From Brucella pituitosa (lineage in GTDB: Bacteria; Pseudomonadota; Alphaproteobacteria; Rhizobiales; Rhizobiaceae), in NCBI RefSeq assembly GCF_003049685.1, contig NZ_PYSY02000001.1, forward strand, positions 1,550,001 to 1,614,000: 64,000 nucleotides of DNA. The letters run 5' to 3'. Numbering within the stretch: the first letter of the stretch is position 1; each line of letters begins with the position of its first letter. A program made the translations under genes and the position numbers. The notes under the pieces were generated by a model that saw only the letters and a program-made list of their open reading frames with translations, was not told the origin of the DNA and did not search any database. Positions 51,309 through 61,637 of the stretch are shown in pieces.

Positions 51309-52140
51309 GCGCAGCCTCCGCGAGCTTCGCAACAGCTTCAACGCTGAACGGCCCGCCACATACTGTCAGATTATCGTTGAGCGCCACGCTTCGCGTGCGC
51401 CCTTCGAGCGCGCGCAATGCCGGATGCTCGAAATTCTCAAAGGCCAGTGCGGGCGGTCGCCCCCGCGATCCGCGCACCAGAATATCCGGTTTTTCCATTA
51501 TCAGCATTTCCAGCGGCAGCATGGCCGAGCCGCGAGCACCGGCTTTGTCGGCAATATTATCAAGCCCGGCCAGACGGATCGCTTCATCGATCAGCGTACC
51601 GCGCCCCGACGTGTAGCTGTTCGCGTAATAAAGCGCGACGGTGCGCTTATGATCGGGCCGTTTGATTACTGATAGTGCCGCGTCCATCGCAGCAATTTGT
51701 TGATCTGCTTCTTCGTTGCGCCCCAACAATTCACCCATGCGCTTCATATGCACCTTGATATCCTCAAAGGAACGCGCAGGCGCAAACTCCTCAACACGCA
51801 CACCGAGATCACGAAGCAGTCCGACGGTAGCCCGCGCAGAGAACGTGCCTGCCAGTACCAGATCAGGCTTCATGAGAAAGACTTCCTCTGCCTGTCCATG
51901 ATTGACGGGAAGCTGTCTGGCCTTCTCAGTCATGACCGACAAAAGCGGATCACGCGAAAGATACGACACCGACTGTAGTTGCGTGGCATCTGCCAGCAAC
52001 ATTGCCAGCTGATCTGTGCAGACATTGATCGACACCACACGCTTGGGCAATCCATCCGCGTGAGCGGAATGAAACGCAGCCAGAAACAGGCCTGCCAAAA
52101 GACTAAGCCTGATTTTCCGTGATGCGGGCTGCGTTTTCAT
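51301..52140 (-). CDS. btuF: Periplasmic cobalamin-binding protein (BtuF-like)
   Basis: A 279-residue protein of the type III binding-protein class with signal peptide ending at FHSAHA. The mature part begins LPKRVVSINVCTDQLAMLLAD, has VFLMKPDLVLAGTFSARATVGLLRDLGVRV and a long helical backbone between two lobes. It picks up B12 delivered by BtuB. The ATG at 52140 is used; an ATG nine bases upstream is open. The stop overlaps the btuC start. Members bind siderophores too, but the riboswitch and btuB upstream favour B12. Confidence 0.88.
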   Translation of the reverse strand: MKTQPASRKIRLSLLAGLFLAAFHSAHADGLPKRVVSINVCTDQLAMLLADATQLQSVSYLSRDPLLSVMTEKARQLPVNHGQAEEVFLMKPDLVLAGTFSARATVGLLRDLGVRVEEFAPARSFEDIKVHMKRMGELLGRNEEADQQIAAMDAALSVIKRPDHKRTVALYYANSYTSGRGTLIDEAIRLAGLDNIADKAGARGSAMLPLEMLIMEKPDILVRGSRGRPPALAFENFEHPALRALEGRTRSVALNDNLTVCGGPFSVEAVAKLAEAARD

Positions 52141-52153
52141 GTTCTGCATCTCG

Positions 52154-54019
52154 TTAGAAATTCCGCGTCAGCCCGATATTGAAGCTGCGCCCCGGCGCAT
52201 TATAGCCAGACGTCGTCTGGTAATCCTTGTCGAAAATATTCTCCACCGAAAGCTTCAACTGCGACTGAGTGTCGATGTCATAAAGTGCGATGAAATCAGC
52301 CGTCACATAAGGATCGAGCTTGGTCGTGTTCGCAGCGCTCGTGTAGCGCGAGCCGCCGTAACGCATCCTTGCCGTTAAATCGAGTTTTTCAACCGGCTTG
52401 AAGTTCACCTCTGCCATCGCTTTCACCCGTTCACGATAGGCCAGATCATTATCGGTATCCTCGTCTATCGGACGTTTCAGATCTATGGAGCCTTTGACGC
52501 CCCAACTGTCGTTAAAGCGATGTGCAAGTGTCGCCTCAAAACCCGTAACCTGCGCACGCGCAATATTATAAGGCAGATAGGAAGGTGCTGTGCTCAAGAT
52601 CGCATCGCGCAGCCATGTTTGATAAAAAGCCATATCAAGGCTTGTGTTGGCGCTGGCCTGCCAGTTGAAGCCAATCTCGTAGGAGCGTGATTTTTCCGGT
52701 TGCAAGTCGGCATTGGCAAAACCGGGATAATAAAGCTCATTGAAAGTAGGAGCACGGAAGCCCGTTCCAAACGACGAACGCAGCACGAGATCAGGCAGGA
52801 TTTCGTAACTCGTACCGAGATTATACGTCACGACGTCACCGAATTGCTCATTGTAGTCATAGCGCACACCGCCATCAAAACGCAGCGCATCATATTCAAG
52901 CGAATATTGGCCAAACACAGCAGCGAGATTGCGACTCGTCTCAGCATAAGCAGTCGTTGCATCCACCTCTTCGCGATAAGCCTCAAGGCCGCCCGTCACG
53001 ACATGCGAGACATTGCCGGTATCGAACTGCTTTTCTGTGGAGGCAAATACCCCATAGCGCTTGGTTTCAAAGCGGTCCGAGCCACTGACGTCTTTGCGGA
53101 AATTTCTACTGTGGTCGAGACCAGAGCTGAGTTCAATCGTCGAAGACCAGTCTGACGTGTGATCGATCCGCGCACCAAGCTTGCCGCTGAATGCAGTTGT
53201 GTAAGCTTCATTGGCTGACGGCGCTTTTGCATCATATTGATTGCGCCCTCGGCTCAAAAGACCATCGGTATAAATCTTGCCCCAGTCAAAATCCTTCGAC
53301 AGCGCGAAGTTGAACGATCCCTGCAGGAAACCATCGCGATCAGGCTCATAACCAAAAGCTTCAGGAGTTGTGAAATTATAACCCCGTGTGCCTGTGACAG
53401 CCGCGCCGAAGGCATAATCGATACCGTCTTTGCTGCGTCCCTGCAGCGAACCGGATGCATAACCGCCCCATGGATGCGTTACACCTGTTGTCACGCTCCC
53501 GCAGAAAGAGCGCTCGCCACAAACTCCGCCCTGCCTGGTGATGATGTTGATGACGCCACCCATGGCATCGGCACCATATTGCGAGGAATGCGCGCCTTTG
53601 GCGATTTCAATACGATCAATCGAGCTCAACGGAATATTGGAAAGCGCAGTCGCCCCGGTCGTCGCCGAAGCTGTTCGCACGCCATTCACCAGAACGACTG
53701 TCTGTTTCGATGACATTCCTCGAATATAGAGATTGGAAGATGATCCCTGCCCACCATTCGTGGTGATCGAAATGCCCGGATAATATTGCAGCAGCGACTG
53801 GAGATCCGGTGAGGCAGAACGCTCTATCTCGGCCTTATCAATCACCGTGACCGAAGACGTCGAACGCTGCAACGATGTTGCACGGCGCAGCGGCGTTACA
53901 ACAATCGTGTCGAGCACGACGCCATCCTGCGCGTTTAAGTTTGTCTGTGCGATTGCATCCAACGGCACCGCCACCAGAACGGTCGATGCAAGATATGCCG
54001 ATAGTCGGAGAATATGCAT
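52154..54019 (-). CDS. btuB: TonB-dependent vitamin B12 receptor BtuB
   Basis: A 621-residue outer-membrane receptor. The signal peptide ends near PLDAIAQ. A TonB-box-like DTIVVTPLR precedes the plug (about 45-150: QSLLQYYPGISITTNGGQGSSSNLYIRGMSSKQTVVLVNGV), and a 22-strand barrel ends in the aromatic NIGLTRNF. AGGAAG precedes the ATG. It is the first gene after the second B12 riboswitch and leads btuFCD. Other cobinamides may also be carried. Confidence 0.93.
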   Translation of the reverse strand: MHILRLSAYLASTVLVAVPLDAIAQTNLNAQDGVVLDTIVVTPLRRATSLQRSTSSVTVIDKAEIERSASPDLQSLLQYYPGISITTNGGQGSSSNLYIRGMSSKQTVVLVNGVRTASATTGATALSNIPLSSIDRIEIAKGAHSSQYGADAMGGVINIITRQGGVCGERSFCGSVTTGVTHPWGGYASGSLQGRSKDGIDYAFGAAVTGTRGYNFTTPEAFGYEPDRDGFLQGSFNFALSKDFDWGKIYTDGLLSRGRNQYDAKAPSANEAYTTAFSGKLGARIDHTSDWSSTIELSSGLDHSRNFRKDVSGSDRFETKRYGVFASTEKQFDTGNVSHVVTGGLEAYREEVDATTAYAETSRNLAAVFGQYSLEYDALRFDGGVRYDYNEQFGDVVTYNLGTSYEILPDLVLRSSFGTGFRAPTFNELYYPGFANADLQPEKSRSYEIGFNWQASANTSLDMAFYQTWLRDAILSTAPSYLPYNIARAQVTGFEATLAHRFNDSWGVKGSIDLKRPIDEDTDNDLAYRERVKAMAEVNFKPVEKLDLTARMRYGGSRYTSAANTTKLDPYVTADFIALYDIDTQSQLKLSVENIFDKDYQTTSGYNAPGRSFNIGLTRNF

Positions 54020-54171
54020 TTATTTCTACTTCCTGCGCGCAAGCGTTGCTTCACCGCAGGTGTCAGAAATCAGGGCGCAAGCGCCCTGTCTTTGTCCCAC
54101 GGCAACATTTCACAATGTCACCGCTACGGACGGCCGCGACTGAACACCCCTCGTGTCAGCCATGGGTGACT

Positions 54172-54373
54172 GGATACGGCAGGTCTCCTGACTTCCGGGT
54201 CTTCATCGGTCCTCCGCCTTCCCGAACACGAATGCTCAGTGGCTATGATCGTGAGATACGATCATGGGAGGATGACTCTCCGGTTACAGTTGCGGGGGCA
54301 GTCTCGGCATCAGCAATTTAATGCTTCACCGTGTTCCCTTTTCATCCACCCTCTCGGGCAGAACCGTTTCCTG
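54172..54373 (-). ncRNA. Cobalamin (B12) riboswitch upstream of btuB
   Basis: On the minus strand the B12 box variant GTCAGGAGACCTGCC lies at 54192-54178, preceded by the CCCCGCAACTGTAACCGGAGAG core, a CCACTGAGCA element and GGGAAGGCGG. The 5' boundary is approximate, near the GGTTCTGCC at 54365. About 150 bases separate it from btuB; this stretch is GC-rich and may hold an expression platform. B12 should repress receptor and importer. Confidence 0.95.
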
Positions 54374-54424
54374 AAGTGAGCGATAGCAAGGGGAAGGAAG
54401 ATTATCAACTGCAACAATGTGCCC

Positions 54425-54460
54425 CATCTGAATCACATTCATAGCGAAGTGATTCAGATG
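54425..54460. repeat. Perfect 12-base inverted repeat between two operons
   Basis: CATCTGAATCAC (54425-54436) and GTGATTCAGATG (54449-54460) flank a 12-base loop between the ABC-2 permease stop and the btuB riboswitch. No T-run follows on the minus strand, so it may be a terminator without a tail or a protein-binding dyad near the btuB promoter. Confidence 0.6.
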
Positions 54461-54480
54461 GTTGAATTGCAAAGGTTTTC

Positions 54481-55593
54481 CTATCTCAGGAAATCGCGGA
54501 AGCGACGCAATGCAAAGAAGAAAAGAACGCTTCCGATTACAATCATGGCCAGTAATTGCGGCCACACGACGCTGAGTCCTGCCCCCCGGAACAACACCGA
54601 TTGCGCGAGCATCACGAAATGTGTGTTGGGTGCTGCCAGCATGATGTTCTGGATAATTTCAGGCATACTCTCACGCGGCGTTGTACCGCCTGAGAGAACC
54701 TGAAGCGGCAGCAAAACCAGCATTAGCAGAAGGCCAAACTGCGGCATCGAACCGGCAATCGTTGCGAGAAAAATGCCAAGGCTGGTGGTTGCAAAAAGCT
54801 GCAATGCAGCTCCCGCCAGAAACAGTGTCAGTGAACCGTTGATCGGCACCGCCAGAACGCCCTGCACCACCACGATCAGCGAAAAGGCCGTAGCGACCAG
54901 AACCACCATACCCATAGACCAGACCTTGGAAATCATGATCTCAAGCGGCGTTACCGGCATCACCAAAAGGTGCTCGATGGTGCCATGCTCGCGCTCACGG
55001 ATAAGGGCTGCACCCGTCAGAATAATTGAGAGCATCGTCACCGACGAGATGACATTGGTGATCGCGCCGAACCACCCCTTGTTCAGATCCTGATTGAACC
55101 TTGCACGCAAATTGAGGCCAACCGGCGTTTGCGTGTCCCCGCGATAGCGATTGAGAAACTCGGAAACTTCGCTCGAGACAATCGACTGCACATAACCACC
55201 ACCCGTAAAGGCCTGGCTCATGCGTGTTGCATCAACATTCAGCTGGATTGTTGGCGAACGCCCGGCGAGAAGATCACGCTGGAAATTCGGCGGAATATCG
55301 AGTGCGAATGTATCCAGCCCCGCATCCATGCGCTTATCCATCTCATGAGACGAGATGAGTTTGGGCGGCACAAAATATGGCGGATAAAACGCGGTCGTAA
55401 TCCGACCCGAAACCGGCGACTGATCCTCATCGACAATGGCTATAGCCGCATTGTTGAGGTTTTCAGGCATAGCCTTCGCCGCCGTGTAGATTGCGAGCGT
55501 GAAGGCATAGACGATGAGCAGCAGAAGCATCGGATCGCGCGCCAGTCCGCGCAGTTCCTTGATACCAAGCTGGAGTATATTGGAAATCCGCAT
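54481..55593 (-). CDS. ABC-2 type exporter permease (YhhJ-like)
   Basis: A 370-residue permease: one N-terminal helix, a long periplasmic loop with FALDIPPNFQRDLLAGRSPTIQLNVDATRMSQA, then five helices with IREREHGTIEHLLVMPVTPLEIMISKVWSMG and LLPLQVLSGGTTPRESMPE, the ABC-2 marks. With the RbbA-like ATPase-permease fusion it should form an exporter. The ATG at 55593 starts one base after the preceding stop. It is the last gene of the tripartite unit, homologous in layout to E. coli yhiI-rbbA-yhhJ. Confidence 0.9.
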   Translation of the reverse strand: MRISNILQLGIKELRGLARDPMLLLLIVYAFTLAIYTAAKAMPENLNNAAIAIVDEDQSPVSGRITTAFYPPYFVPPKLISSHEMDKRMDAGLDTFALDIPPNFQRDLLAGRSPTIQLNVDATRMSQAFTGGGYVQSIVSSEVSEFLNRYRGDTQTPVGLNLRARFNQDLNKGWFGAITNVISSVTMLSIILTGAALIREREHGTIEHLLVMPVTPLEIMISKVWSMGMVVLVATAFSLIVVVQGVLAVPINGSLTLFLAGAALQLFATTSLGIFLATIAGSMPQFGLLLMLVLLPLQVLSGGTTPRESMPEIIQNIMLAAPNTHFVMLAQSVLFRGAGLSVVWPQLLAMIVIGSVLFFFALRRFRDFLR

Positions 55594-55594
55594 C

Positions 55595-58375
55595 TCAGCC
55601 CGCCTGTTTCTTGAGGAGAACAATGCCGAGAACGGTAAGCACCGGGATTGCAATCAGCAGCGGCAGAAACGACCCCGCCAGATCGGTAAAATCGAGCGCC
55701 TTAGAGAAAGTCCCGCGCGAGATCGTCACGAAATAGGTTGTCGGATAAATTTTCCCGATAAAGGCACCCGCTCCCTGCAAGGATGAGACAGGATCAATAA
55801 TGCCAGAATATTGCACAGCAGGAATGAGCGTCAGCAATGCTGTGCCGAAAATCGCTGCAATCTGGCTGTTGATAAAGGTCGATATCACTAAGCCCATGCC
55901 AGTCGTGATGATGACATAGAGAAGCGCTGCTGTGGCATAGGTCAGGAAGCTTCCGGTAAATGGCACGCGGAATATGAAAACCGCAAAGGCTGTCAGCATC
56001 AAAAAATTGAGGAAGGCCAGCGCAATATAGGGCAACTGCTTACCAAGCAGAAACTCGAATTTTGTCACCGGCGTTACGTAGAAATTGATGATCGAGCCAA
56101 GTTCCTTCTCGCGTACCACGCTCAGCACAGCGAGCATGGCCGGGATCATCAAAAGCAAAAGCGGGATGACTGCTGGAACCATAGCCACAAGGCTCTGCAC
56201 GTCCGGATTATACCGATAGCGGATTTCGAGATTGAAATTGCCGACGGTGGCAGCATCTCCATAAAGCTCACGCGCCTTCTGCGTCAGCCAATTGGCATGC
56301 ATCCCCTGCACATAACCACGTACTGTTTCGGCACGCGTTGGCATCGCACCATCGATCCAGGCAGCCACCTCAACAGGACGACCATGCGCGACATTGCTGC
56401 CAAAATTCGGCGGAATTTCAATCGCAAGACTTATCTCACCCTCTCGCATCCGTCGGTCGAGATCGTCATAGTCGGTAATTGGTGGCTTTTCGGTGAAATA
56501 GCGCGAACCGGCAAGCTGCTGTGTATAATCCCGGCTGATCGTGGTGTCATCGCGATCAAGAACCGCAAATGTCAGGTCTTCGACGTCAAGATTAATACCA
56601 TAGCCGATGACGAACATAAGAATGACAGTACCAAGAATGGCGAGTGTCGCACGGATCGGATCGCGCTTGAGCTCCAGCGCTTCGCGACGTGAAAAAGCCA
56701 GCATCCGTCGTGGGTTTGGCAACCAGCTCGATGAAGGCGTTATTCTCTTCTCCGGCTTCTTTTCCGGTATCGGATCGACCTTTTCCTGATTGCTTTTCTG
56801 TGGCGTGGTCTCACCTATCGCTTCTTCGAGATAGGCAATAAACGCATCTTCAAGCGTTGCTGCATTGCGGCTTGCAGTAATGGCTTTTGGCGTGTCGCTG
56901 ATCAGCACCTTACCCGCATGCATAAGGGAAATGCGATCACAAAGCTCGGCCTCATTCATGAAATGGGTCGAGACAAAGATCGTCACATTATCCTTGCGCG
57001 AAAGATCGGCAAGTATCTGCCAGAATGCATCGCGCGCAACCGGATCGACGCCCGATGTCGGCTCATCGAGAATGAGAATGTCCGGTGAATGGATCAGTGC
57101 CACAGCCAGCGACAAACGCTGGCGAATGCCAAGCGGCATCGAGTCTGGCAAATCATCCATAACACCAGCCAAATCAAACCTTTGGGCCAGTTCCTTGATT
57201 CTGCGTTTGGTATCGTCCTCTGCCATGCCAAACAGCTTGGCATGAAGCTCAAGATTCTGATGAACTGTGAGCTCGGAATAGAGCGAGAAAGCCTGTGACA
57301 TGTAGCCGACATGACGACGTATATCGATATCCTTTGGATCGACCTCACGTCCGAACAGCCGCGCCGTGCCTTCGCTCGCTGGCAAAAGCCCGGTCAGCAC
57401 TTTCATGGTCGTGGACTTGCCGCAGCCATTCGATCCGAGAAAACCGAAAATCTCGCCGCGCGGAATACGGAAACTCACATTATCGACGGCAGTAAAATTG
57501 CCAAACCGCACCGTGACATGCTCTGCCTCGATAGCGATGCCGCTATCTGCCTGCGCATTGCGCGGCGGCATGACAACTTCACTATGCCCCCGACGAAGTT
57601 CTTCCGGCAAAAGTGCAATGAAGGCCGCGTCAAGATTGGGCGTTTTGGTTTTCTCAAGCAGTTCCTGTGGCGTGCCGGTCGCAAGAATCTGGCCATCATT
57701 CATTGCAACCAGCCAGTCGAAGCGCTCCGCTTCTTCCATATAGGCCGTCGCAACAATGACGCTCATCCCCGGACGATCCTTGCGGATATCGTCGATCAGC
57801 TCCCAGAACTGACGACGCGACAAGGGATCAACACCCGTTGTCGGCTCATCGAGGATCAACAAATCGGGATCATGGATCAGCGAACAGCAGAGACTCGTCT
57901 TCTGCTTCATGCCGCCCGAAAGCTTACCCGCCGGGCGATCCGCAAAGGGCGACATCCCCGTTCGAGCCAGAAGATCGGCGATGCGGCGCTCACGTTCGTG
58001 CTTGTCATGACCAAACAGCCGTCCAAAGAACTCGATGTTCTCGAAGACAGAGAGCGTTGGATAGAGATTCTTTCCCAGCCCTTGCGGCATATAAGCAATA
58101 CGCGGAAAAGCCGACTGGCGATGGCGCTTATCGGCAATATCGCCGCCCAGCACTTCGATCCTGCCCTTCTGCATAACGCGTGCGCCAGCAATCAGCGACA
58201 GAAGGCTCGACTTACCAACACCGTCAGGACCGATCAGCCCCACCATGCAACCGGCAGGCACGTTGAGCGAAATATCGCGCAACGCTTCCGTCGATCCATA
58301 AGACAGCTTCACGCTGTCAGCGCGAACGACAAAGCTGTCGTCGCCCACGCCAGCCTTTATCGAAGCCGCACTCAT
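55595..58375 (-). CDS. RbbA-like ABC exporter: two ATPase domains fused to a permease
   Basis: A 926-residue protein. The first ATPase domain (about 20-240) has [18 protein letters not shown] and a normal signature KLSGGMKQK. The second (about 290-510) has [19 protein letters not shown] but a degenerate signature ([11 protein letters not shown]), as in RbbA. A linker (about 515-570) leads to an ABC-2 permease domain with [24 protein letters not shown] in its periplasmic loop. The ATG overlaps the HlyD stop by four bases. E. coli RbbA was reported as ribosome-associated, but its membrane domain supports export; the substrate here is unknown. Confidence 0.9.
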   Translation of the reverse strand: MSAASIKAGVGDDSFVVRADSVKLSYGSTEALRDISLNVPAGCMVGLIGPDGVGKSSLLSLIAGARVMQKGRIEVLGGDIADKRHRQSAFPRIAYMPQGLGKNLYPTLSVFENIEFFGRLFGHDKHERERRIADLLARTGMSPFADRPAGKLSGGMKQKTSLCCSLIHDPDLLILDEPTTGVDPLSRRQFWELIDDIRKDRPGMSVIVATAYMEEAERFDWLVAMNDGQILATGTPQELLEKTKTPNLDAAFIALLPEELRRGHSEVVMPPRNAQADSGIAIEAEHVTVRFGNFTAVDNVSFRIPRGEIFGFLGSNGCGKSTTMKVLTGLLPASEGTARLFGREVDPKDIDIRRHVGYMSQAFSLYSELTVHQNLELHAKLFGMAEDDTKRRIKELAQRFDLAGVMDDLPDSMPLGIRQRLSLAVALIHSPDILILDEPTSGVDPVARDAFWQILADLSRKDNVTIFVSTHFMNEAELCDRISLMHAGKVLISDTPKAITASRNAATLEDAFIAYLEEAIGETTPQKSNQEKVDPIPEKKPEKRITPSSSWLPNPRRMLAFSRREALELKRDPIRATLAILGTVILMFVIGYGINLDVEDLTFAVLDRDDTTISRDYTQQLAGSRYFTEKPPITDYDDLDRRMREGEISLAIEIPPNFGSNVAHGRPVEVAAWIDGAMPTRAETVRGYVQGMHANWLTQKARELYGDAATVGNFNLEIRYRYNPDVQSLVAMVPAVIPLLLLMIPAMLAVLSVVREKELGSIINFYVTPVTKFEFLLGKQLPYIALAFLNFLMLTAFAVFIFRVPFTGSFLTYATAALLYVIITTGMGLVISTFINSQIAAIFGTALLTLIPAVQYSGIIDPVSSLQGAGAFIGKIYPTTYFVTISRGTFSKALDFTDLAGSFLPLLIAIPVLTVLGIVLLKKQAG

Positions 58376-59439
58376 TTTACGGTTTCCGCGAGGTTCTTCG
58401 GCCATTCAGCATTGGGATCGAGTTTCACATAAGCCATTCCCGGAAGTCCGGTTTTGACTTGCTGAATATATTTCTGAAGCAAATCCTGCGGGATCTTTGC
58501 TTTGACGCGGAACATGAGCTTCTGACGCTCTTCTTCCGTTTCAACCGATTTCGGCGTGAACTGCGCCACATCGGCCACGAAGCTGATCGTGGCCGGGATC
58601 ACATACTGAGGTGCCGCATCGAGCACGATGCGCGCATCTGCCCCAATAGCTACGCGACCAGCCTGCGCAGTCGGCAGGAAGAAGGTCATATAGACATCGC
58701 TGACATCGACCAGATTAAGCACGCGACCACCGGCTGACAGCACCTCGCCCGGTTGCGCAACGCGATATTGCACACGGCCCGGCTTCGGCGAACGCAAGGT
58801 GGCATCGTTGATATCCGTGTCGATGGTGGCAATGGCGGCCTTTGCCGCTTCAACGGCAGCTTCTGCATCGACAACCTGTGCCTTGGCCGCACTGATCGCA
58901 GCGGCGGTCGCCGCCAGCTGCGCCTTCGCCGCCCCTACGGCTGCTTCAGCGCCTTGCGCGGTTGCCCGGTCATCATCGAGGACCTGCTGAGAAACCGTGC
59001 GTGACTCTGACAGCTGCTGCGAACGAGCCAGACGACGATTGGCGGCATCCAGCTGTGCCTCGCGCTGTGCAACGGTCGCTTCAGCAGCAGTTTGTTCGGC
59101 TTCACGCTGTGCGACGAGGCTTTTCGCTGTATCGATGCTTATTTCGGCCCGCCGCAATTGTGCTTCTGCCTGTTTGCGCTGGCTTTCGAGCTGAGCCGTA
59201 TCCATGCGTGCCAGAACGGCATTCGCTTCAACGAATTGACCTTCATCGGCCAGGATTTCGCGGATACGTCCGGGGCTCTTGGTGGAAACATCGATCTCGA
59301 CGGCTTCGATGCGGCCATTTCCGCCAGCAATGCCTTCCGGTAATCCGGGCGCGCTCAGTGCTTTCCAGGCATAATAGCCTCCGGCCGCCAAAACTACGAC
59401 CACACCGGTTACAATCCACTGCTTGCGATTAAACCCCAT
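58372..59439 (-). CDS. HlyD-family periplasmic adaptor (YhiI-like)
   Basis: A 355-residue membrane fusion protein. It has one N-terminal helix ([18 protein letters not shown]), a first lipoyl half with [21 protein letters not shown], and a long Ala/Gln-rich coiled-coil hairpin (about 80-205: [18 protein letters not shown] through [12 protein letters not shown]). Then come the second lipoyl half ([24 protein letters not shown]) and a beta-barrel. It would link the RbbA-like exporter to the cell surface. GAGGATG precedes the ATG. It is the first gene of the unit, followed by the exporter genes with overlaps. Confidence 0.92.
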   Translation of the reverse strand: MGFNRKQWIVTGVVVVLAAGGYYAWKALSAPGLPEGIAGGNGRIEAVEIDVSTKSPGRIREILADEGQFVEANAVLARMDTAQLESQRKQAEAQLRRAEISIDTAKSLVAQREAEQTAAEATVAQREAQLDAANRRLARSQQLSESRTVSQQVLDDDRATAQGAEAAVGAAKAQLAATAAAISAAKAQVVDAEAAVEAAKAAIATIDTDINDATLRSPKPGRVQYRVAQPGEVLSAGGRVLNLVDVSDVYMTFFLPTAQAGRVAIGADARIVLDAAPQYVIPATISFVADVAQFTPKSVETEEERQKLMFRVKAKIPQDLLQKYIQQVKTGLPGMAYVKLDPNAEWPKNLAETVK

Positions 59440-59625
59440 GCCGAAACATCCTCTGCGTCATCATCATCTTTCGGGCCTGCACAACATAGCTGCGCGGCAA
59501 ACGATATTACTCAGTCAGGCTGAATTCTGTATTTTCACTTGGGAGTGCGTGCCTTGATTAAAATCAACTATACTCAAATGCACCGCAATTTCATGCGATA
59601 AAGAATAATAAATATAAGAAAATTC

Positions 59626-59850
59626 GCGGGTGCCGATTTAGTGAGATGGAGGGCAATGCTGACAGCACCCGCTGACTGTCGATCATACAACATTGCATAA
59701 AAGATCGCGCTGGTGCGCTCGACAGATCCTTGAATTGATTGAGTTAGCCGGGACGTCGCTTTAGGTTGGGCCTCGACGTCCCGGATATTGCCGGTTCTGG
59801 TGGAACCCGACAACACGCGACCACTAGCACCCGCTAGCGGAGGCTTTCTT
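59626..59850. other. Hairpin cluster in a 450-base intergenic region
   Basis: Three clear stems without coding content. GCGGGTGC/GCACCCGC (59626-59633 with 59665-59672). CCGGGACGTCG/CGACGTCCCGG (59748-59758 with 59774-59784), perfect over 11 bases with a 15-base loop. GGTTC/GAACC (59791-59808). CTAGC/GCTAG words follow near 59823-59840. The region lies between the HlyD gene start and the end of the GHL10 gene. It may be a small RNA or a group of repeat elements. Confidence 0.45.
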
Positions 59851-59891
59851 TGATTTAAATCAATCAGATAATAAATAACTGGAATGTGCCG

Positions 59892-61085
59892 CTATTTTTT
59901 AAGCCGACACTTGCCCCAGCTCTTTTTCAGATAGTTCGACACGCTTTTGAGCTTCGGATCAGACAGAAAGCCTTGTCGGAAGAGAATACTGCCCTTGACC
60001 TCTGGTATCGCGCGGTTGAGATCGAGCTGACGCTTGATTTCATCCACGCCATTGCCCTCACCCCATTCAGGCTCAGACTTGGGCGAAGTACCGGCACGAT
60101 AAAGCGCCATGCCGATGTAAAGATCGGTTTTTGTGCCTTTGACTGTATCAGCCCACCATCTGACGATTGGGCCATAAGGCACATCTTTGCGGCCTGACGA
60201 CCAATAGACCTGCGGCGCTATATAATCGATCAGGCCATCTTTGACCCAGGCACGTGTATCGGCAAAGTCACCATCATAATTGGTTTTCCCAGCCCGTGTT
60301 GGCGAACCGAGCGGATTATCGACCTGATTGCGCCAGACACCACCGGGGCTGATGCCAAAACGGACATGCGGCTTGATCGCTTTGATCTTGTGCGAAATTT
60401 CCTGCACCAGCGTATAGGTGTTGTATCGCCGCCAGTCATATTTGCTGGAGAAACGTGTCCCAAAACGCTTGAACGTCTTTTCATCCTTGAGAGGCGACCC
60501 TTGCGTTTCGTAATAGAAATAGTCGTCGAACTGGATACCATCGACATCGTATTTCTGGACAACTTCAGCCGTGATGTTCGTCACCCACTGACGCACGGCC
60601 GGAATACCCGGATCAAGAACATAGCGATCCGCTGATATGCCCACCCAACCTGGATTGGTTTTATAGATGCTTGGCGGGGAATCGCTGGACGAGTTTTTCA
60701 GTGCTTTTCGCGTCCCTGGCCGCACGTCCATCGAAACGCGATAAGGATTGAGCCATGCATGCAACTCGATCCCACGCTTATGCGCTTCAGCAATGGCAAA
60801 GCGAAGTGGATCGAAGCCCGGATCTTTTCCGAGCGTACCCGTGAGATAAGATGACCACGGAAGATATTCGGATTTGTAAAAAGCATCGGCGGCAGGAGAG
60901 ACCTGAAAAATCACGGCATTGATGCCATGCTCCGACGCCTCATCGAACATCCGCACCAGCTCTTTTTTCTGACGCTTTACCCGTTCGGAATCGTCTTCAA
61001 TCTGTGTTGAAGCTCTGGATGGCCAATCCAGATTAAGAACAGTCGCAACCCAGCTTGCATGAAACGTATCGCAATCAAGTGGCAT
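59892..61085 (-). CDS. GHL10/DUF187 family glycoside hydrolase-like protein
   Basis: A 397-residue TIM-barrel protein of the YngK type: FHASWVATVLNLDWPSRAS at the start, GINAVIFQVSPAADAFYKSEYLPWSSYLTG, HAWLNPYRVS, DGIQFDDYFYY with candidate catalytic acids, RFGISPGGVWRN and YIAPQVYWS. The family acts on cell-wall or surface polysaccharides and is normally exported. Here no signal peptide or lipobox is visible, and an in-frame TAA six bases before the ATG rules out an upstream extension. It is divergent from uspA. Confidence 0.88.
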   Translation of the reverse strand: MPLDCDTFHASWVATVLNLDWPSRASTQIEDDSERVKRQKKELVRMFDEASEHGINAVIFQVSPAADAFYKSEYLPWSSYLTGTLGKDPGFDPLRFAIAEAHKRGIELHAWLNPYRVSMDVRPGTRKALKNSSSDSPPSIYKTNPGWVGISADRYVLDPGIPAVRQWVTNITAEVVQKYDVDGIQFDDYFYYETQGSPLKDEKTFKRFGTRFSSKYDWRRYNTYTLVQEISHKIKAIKPHVRFGISPGGVWRNQVDNPLGSPTRAGKTNYDGDFADTRAWVKDGLIDYIAPQVYWSSGRKDVPYGPIVRWWADTVKGTKTDLYIGMALYRAGTSPKSEPEWGEGNGVDEIKRQLDLNRAIPEVKGSILFRQGFLSDPKLKSVSNYLKKSWGKCRLKK

Positions 61086-61190
61086 GGATTACTGAATTCC
61101 CGTCCTATACGTATAGTGAGGCCATATCCGGTTTGACATGATCAATTCACTACCTATTTTAAATTTGCATAAAGTCAAAGCGAGGGCACG

Positions 61191-61634
61191 ATGTATAAGA
61201 ATATCCTGATCACCACTGATGGTTCGGAATTTGCGGAACGCGGGCTTATTCACGGTTTTGATACAGCCAAAGTCATGGGCAGCAAGGTAACCGTGCTGAC
61301 GGTAACAGCCCCTTATTCAATTTCCGGCCTTCCCGGTGGCTTTACGGATAGCCCCGAATTTATCGAACGATATGAAGAAGAATGGAATGATTACGCAGAT
61401 AAGGCGCTCGCACGTGCTCGCGAGCTGGCGGTTGAAGCAGGGGTTGAAATCCATACTTTGCACGTCGTTGCTCATCATCCCGCAACATCCATCATTGAAA
61501 CGACCAAAGAGCTGCGTAACGATCTGATCGTCATGGCTTCACACGGCCGTCGCGGACTGAAGGGCATGTTGCTTGGCAGCCAGACTTATGAGGTCGTGAC
61601 GCACAGTACGGTTCCGGTTCTGGTAGTTCGCTAA
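61191..61634 (+). CDS. Universal stress protein (UspA family)
   Basis: A single Usp domain of 147 residues: MYKNILITTDGSEFAERGL at the start and the ATP-binding GxxGxxG-type motif ASHGRRGLKGMLLGSQTYEVVTHSTVPVLVVR at the end. The loop between the first strand and helix is longer than usual. These cytoplasmic proteins bind ATP and respond to starvation and other stress. GAGGG precedes the ATG. It is convergent to the PNPOx-fold protein, with three bases between stop codons. Confidence 0.93.
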   Translation: MYKNILITTDGSEFAERGLIHGFDTAKVMGSKVTVLTVTAPYSISGLPGGFTDSPEFIERYEEEWNDYADKALARARELAVEAGVEIHTLHVVAHHPATSIIETTKELRNDLIVMASHGRRGLKGMLLGSQTYEVVTHSTVPVLVVR

Positions 61635-61637
61635 AAC

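Noticed and set aside
59574..59816. Minus-strand open frame of 80 codons in the hairpin cluster
   Set aside because: Overlaps perfect inverted repeats and has no conserved features or ribosome-binding site.
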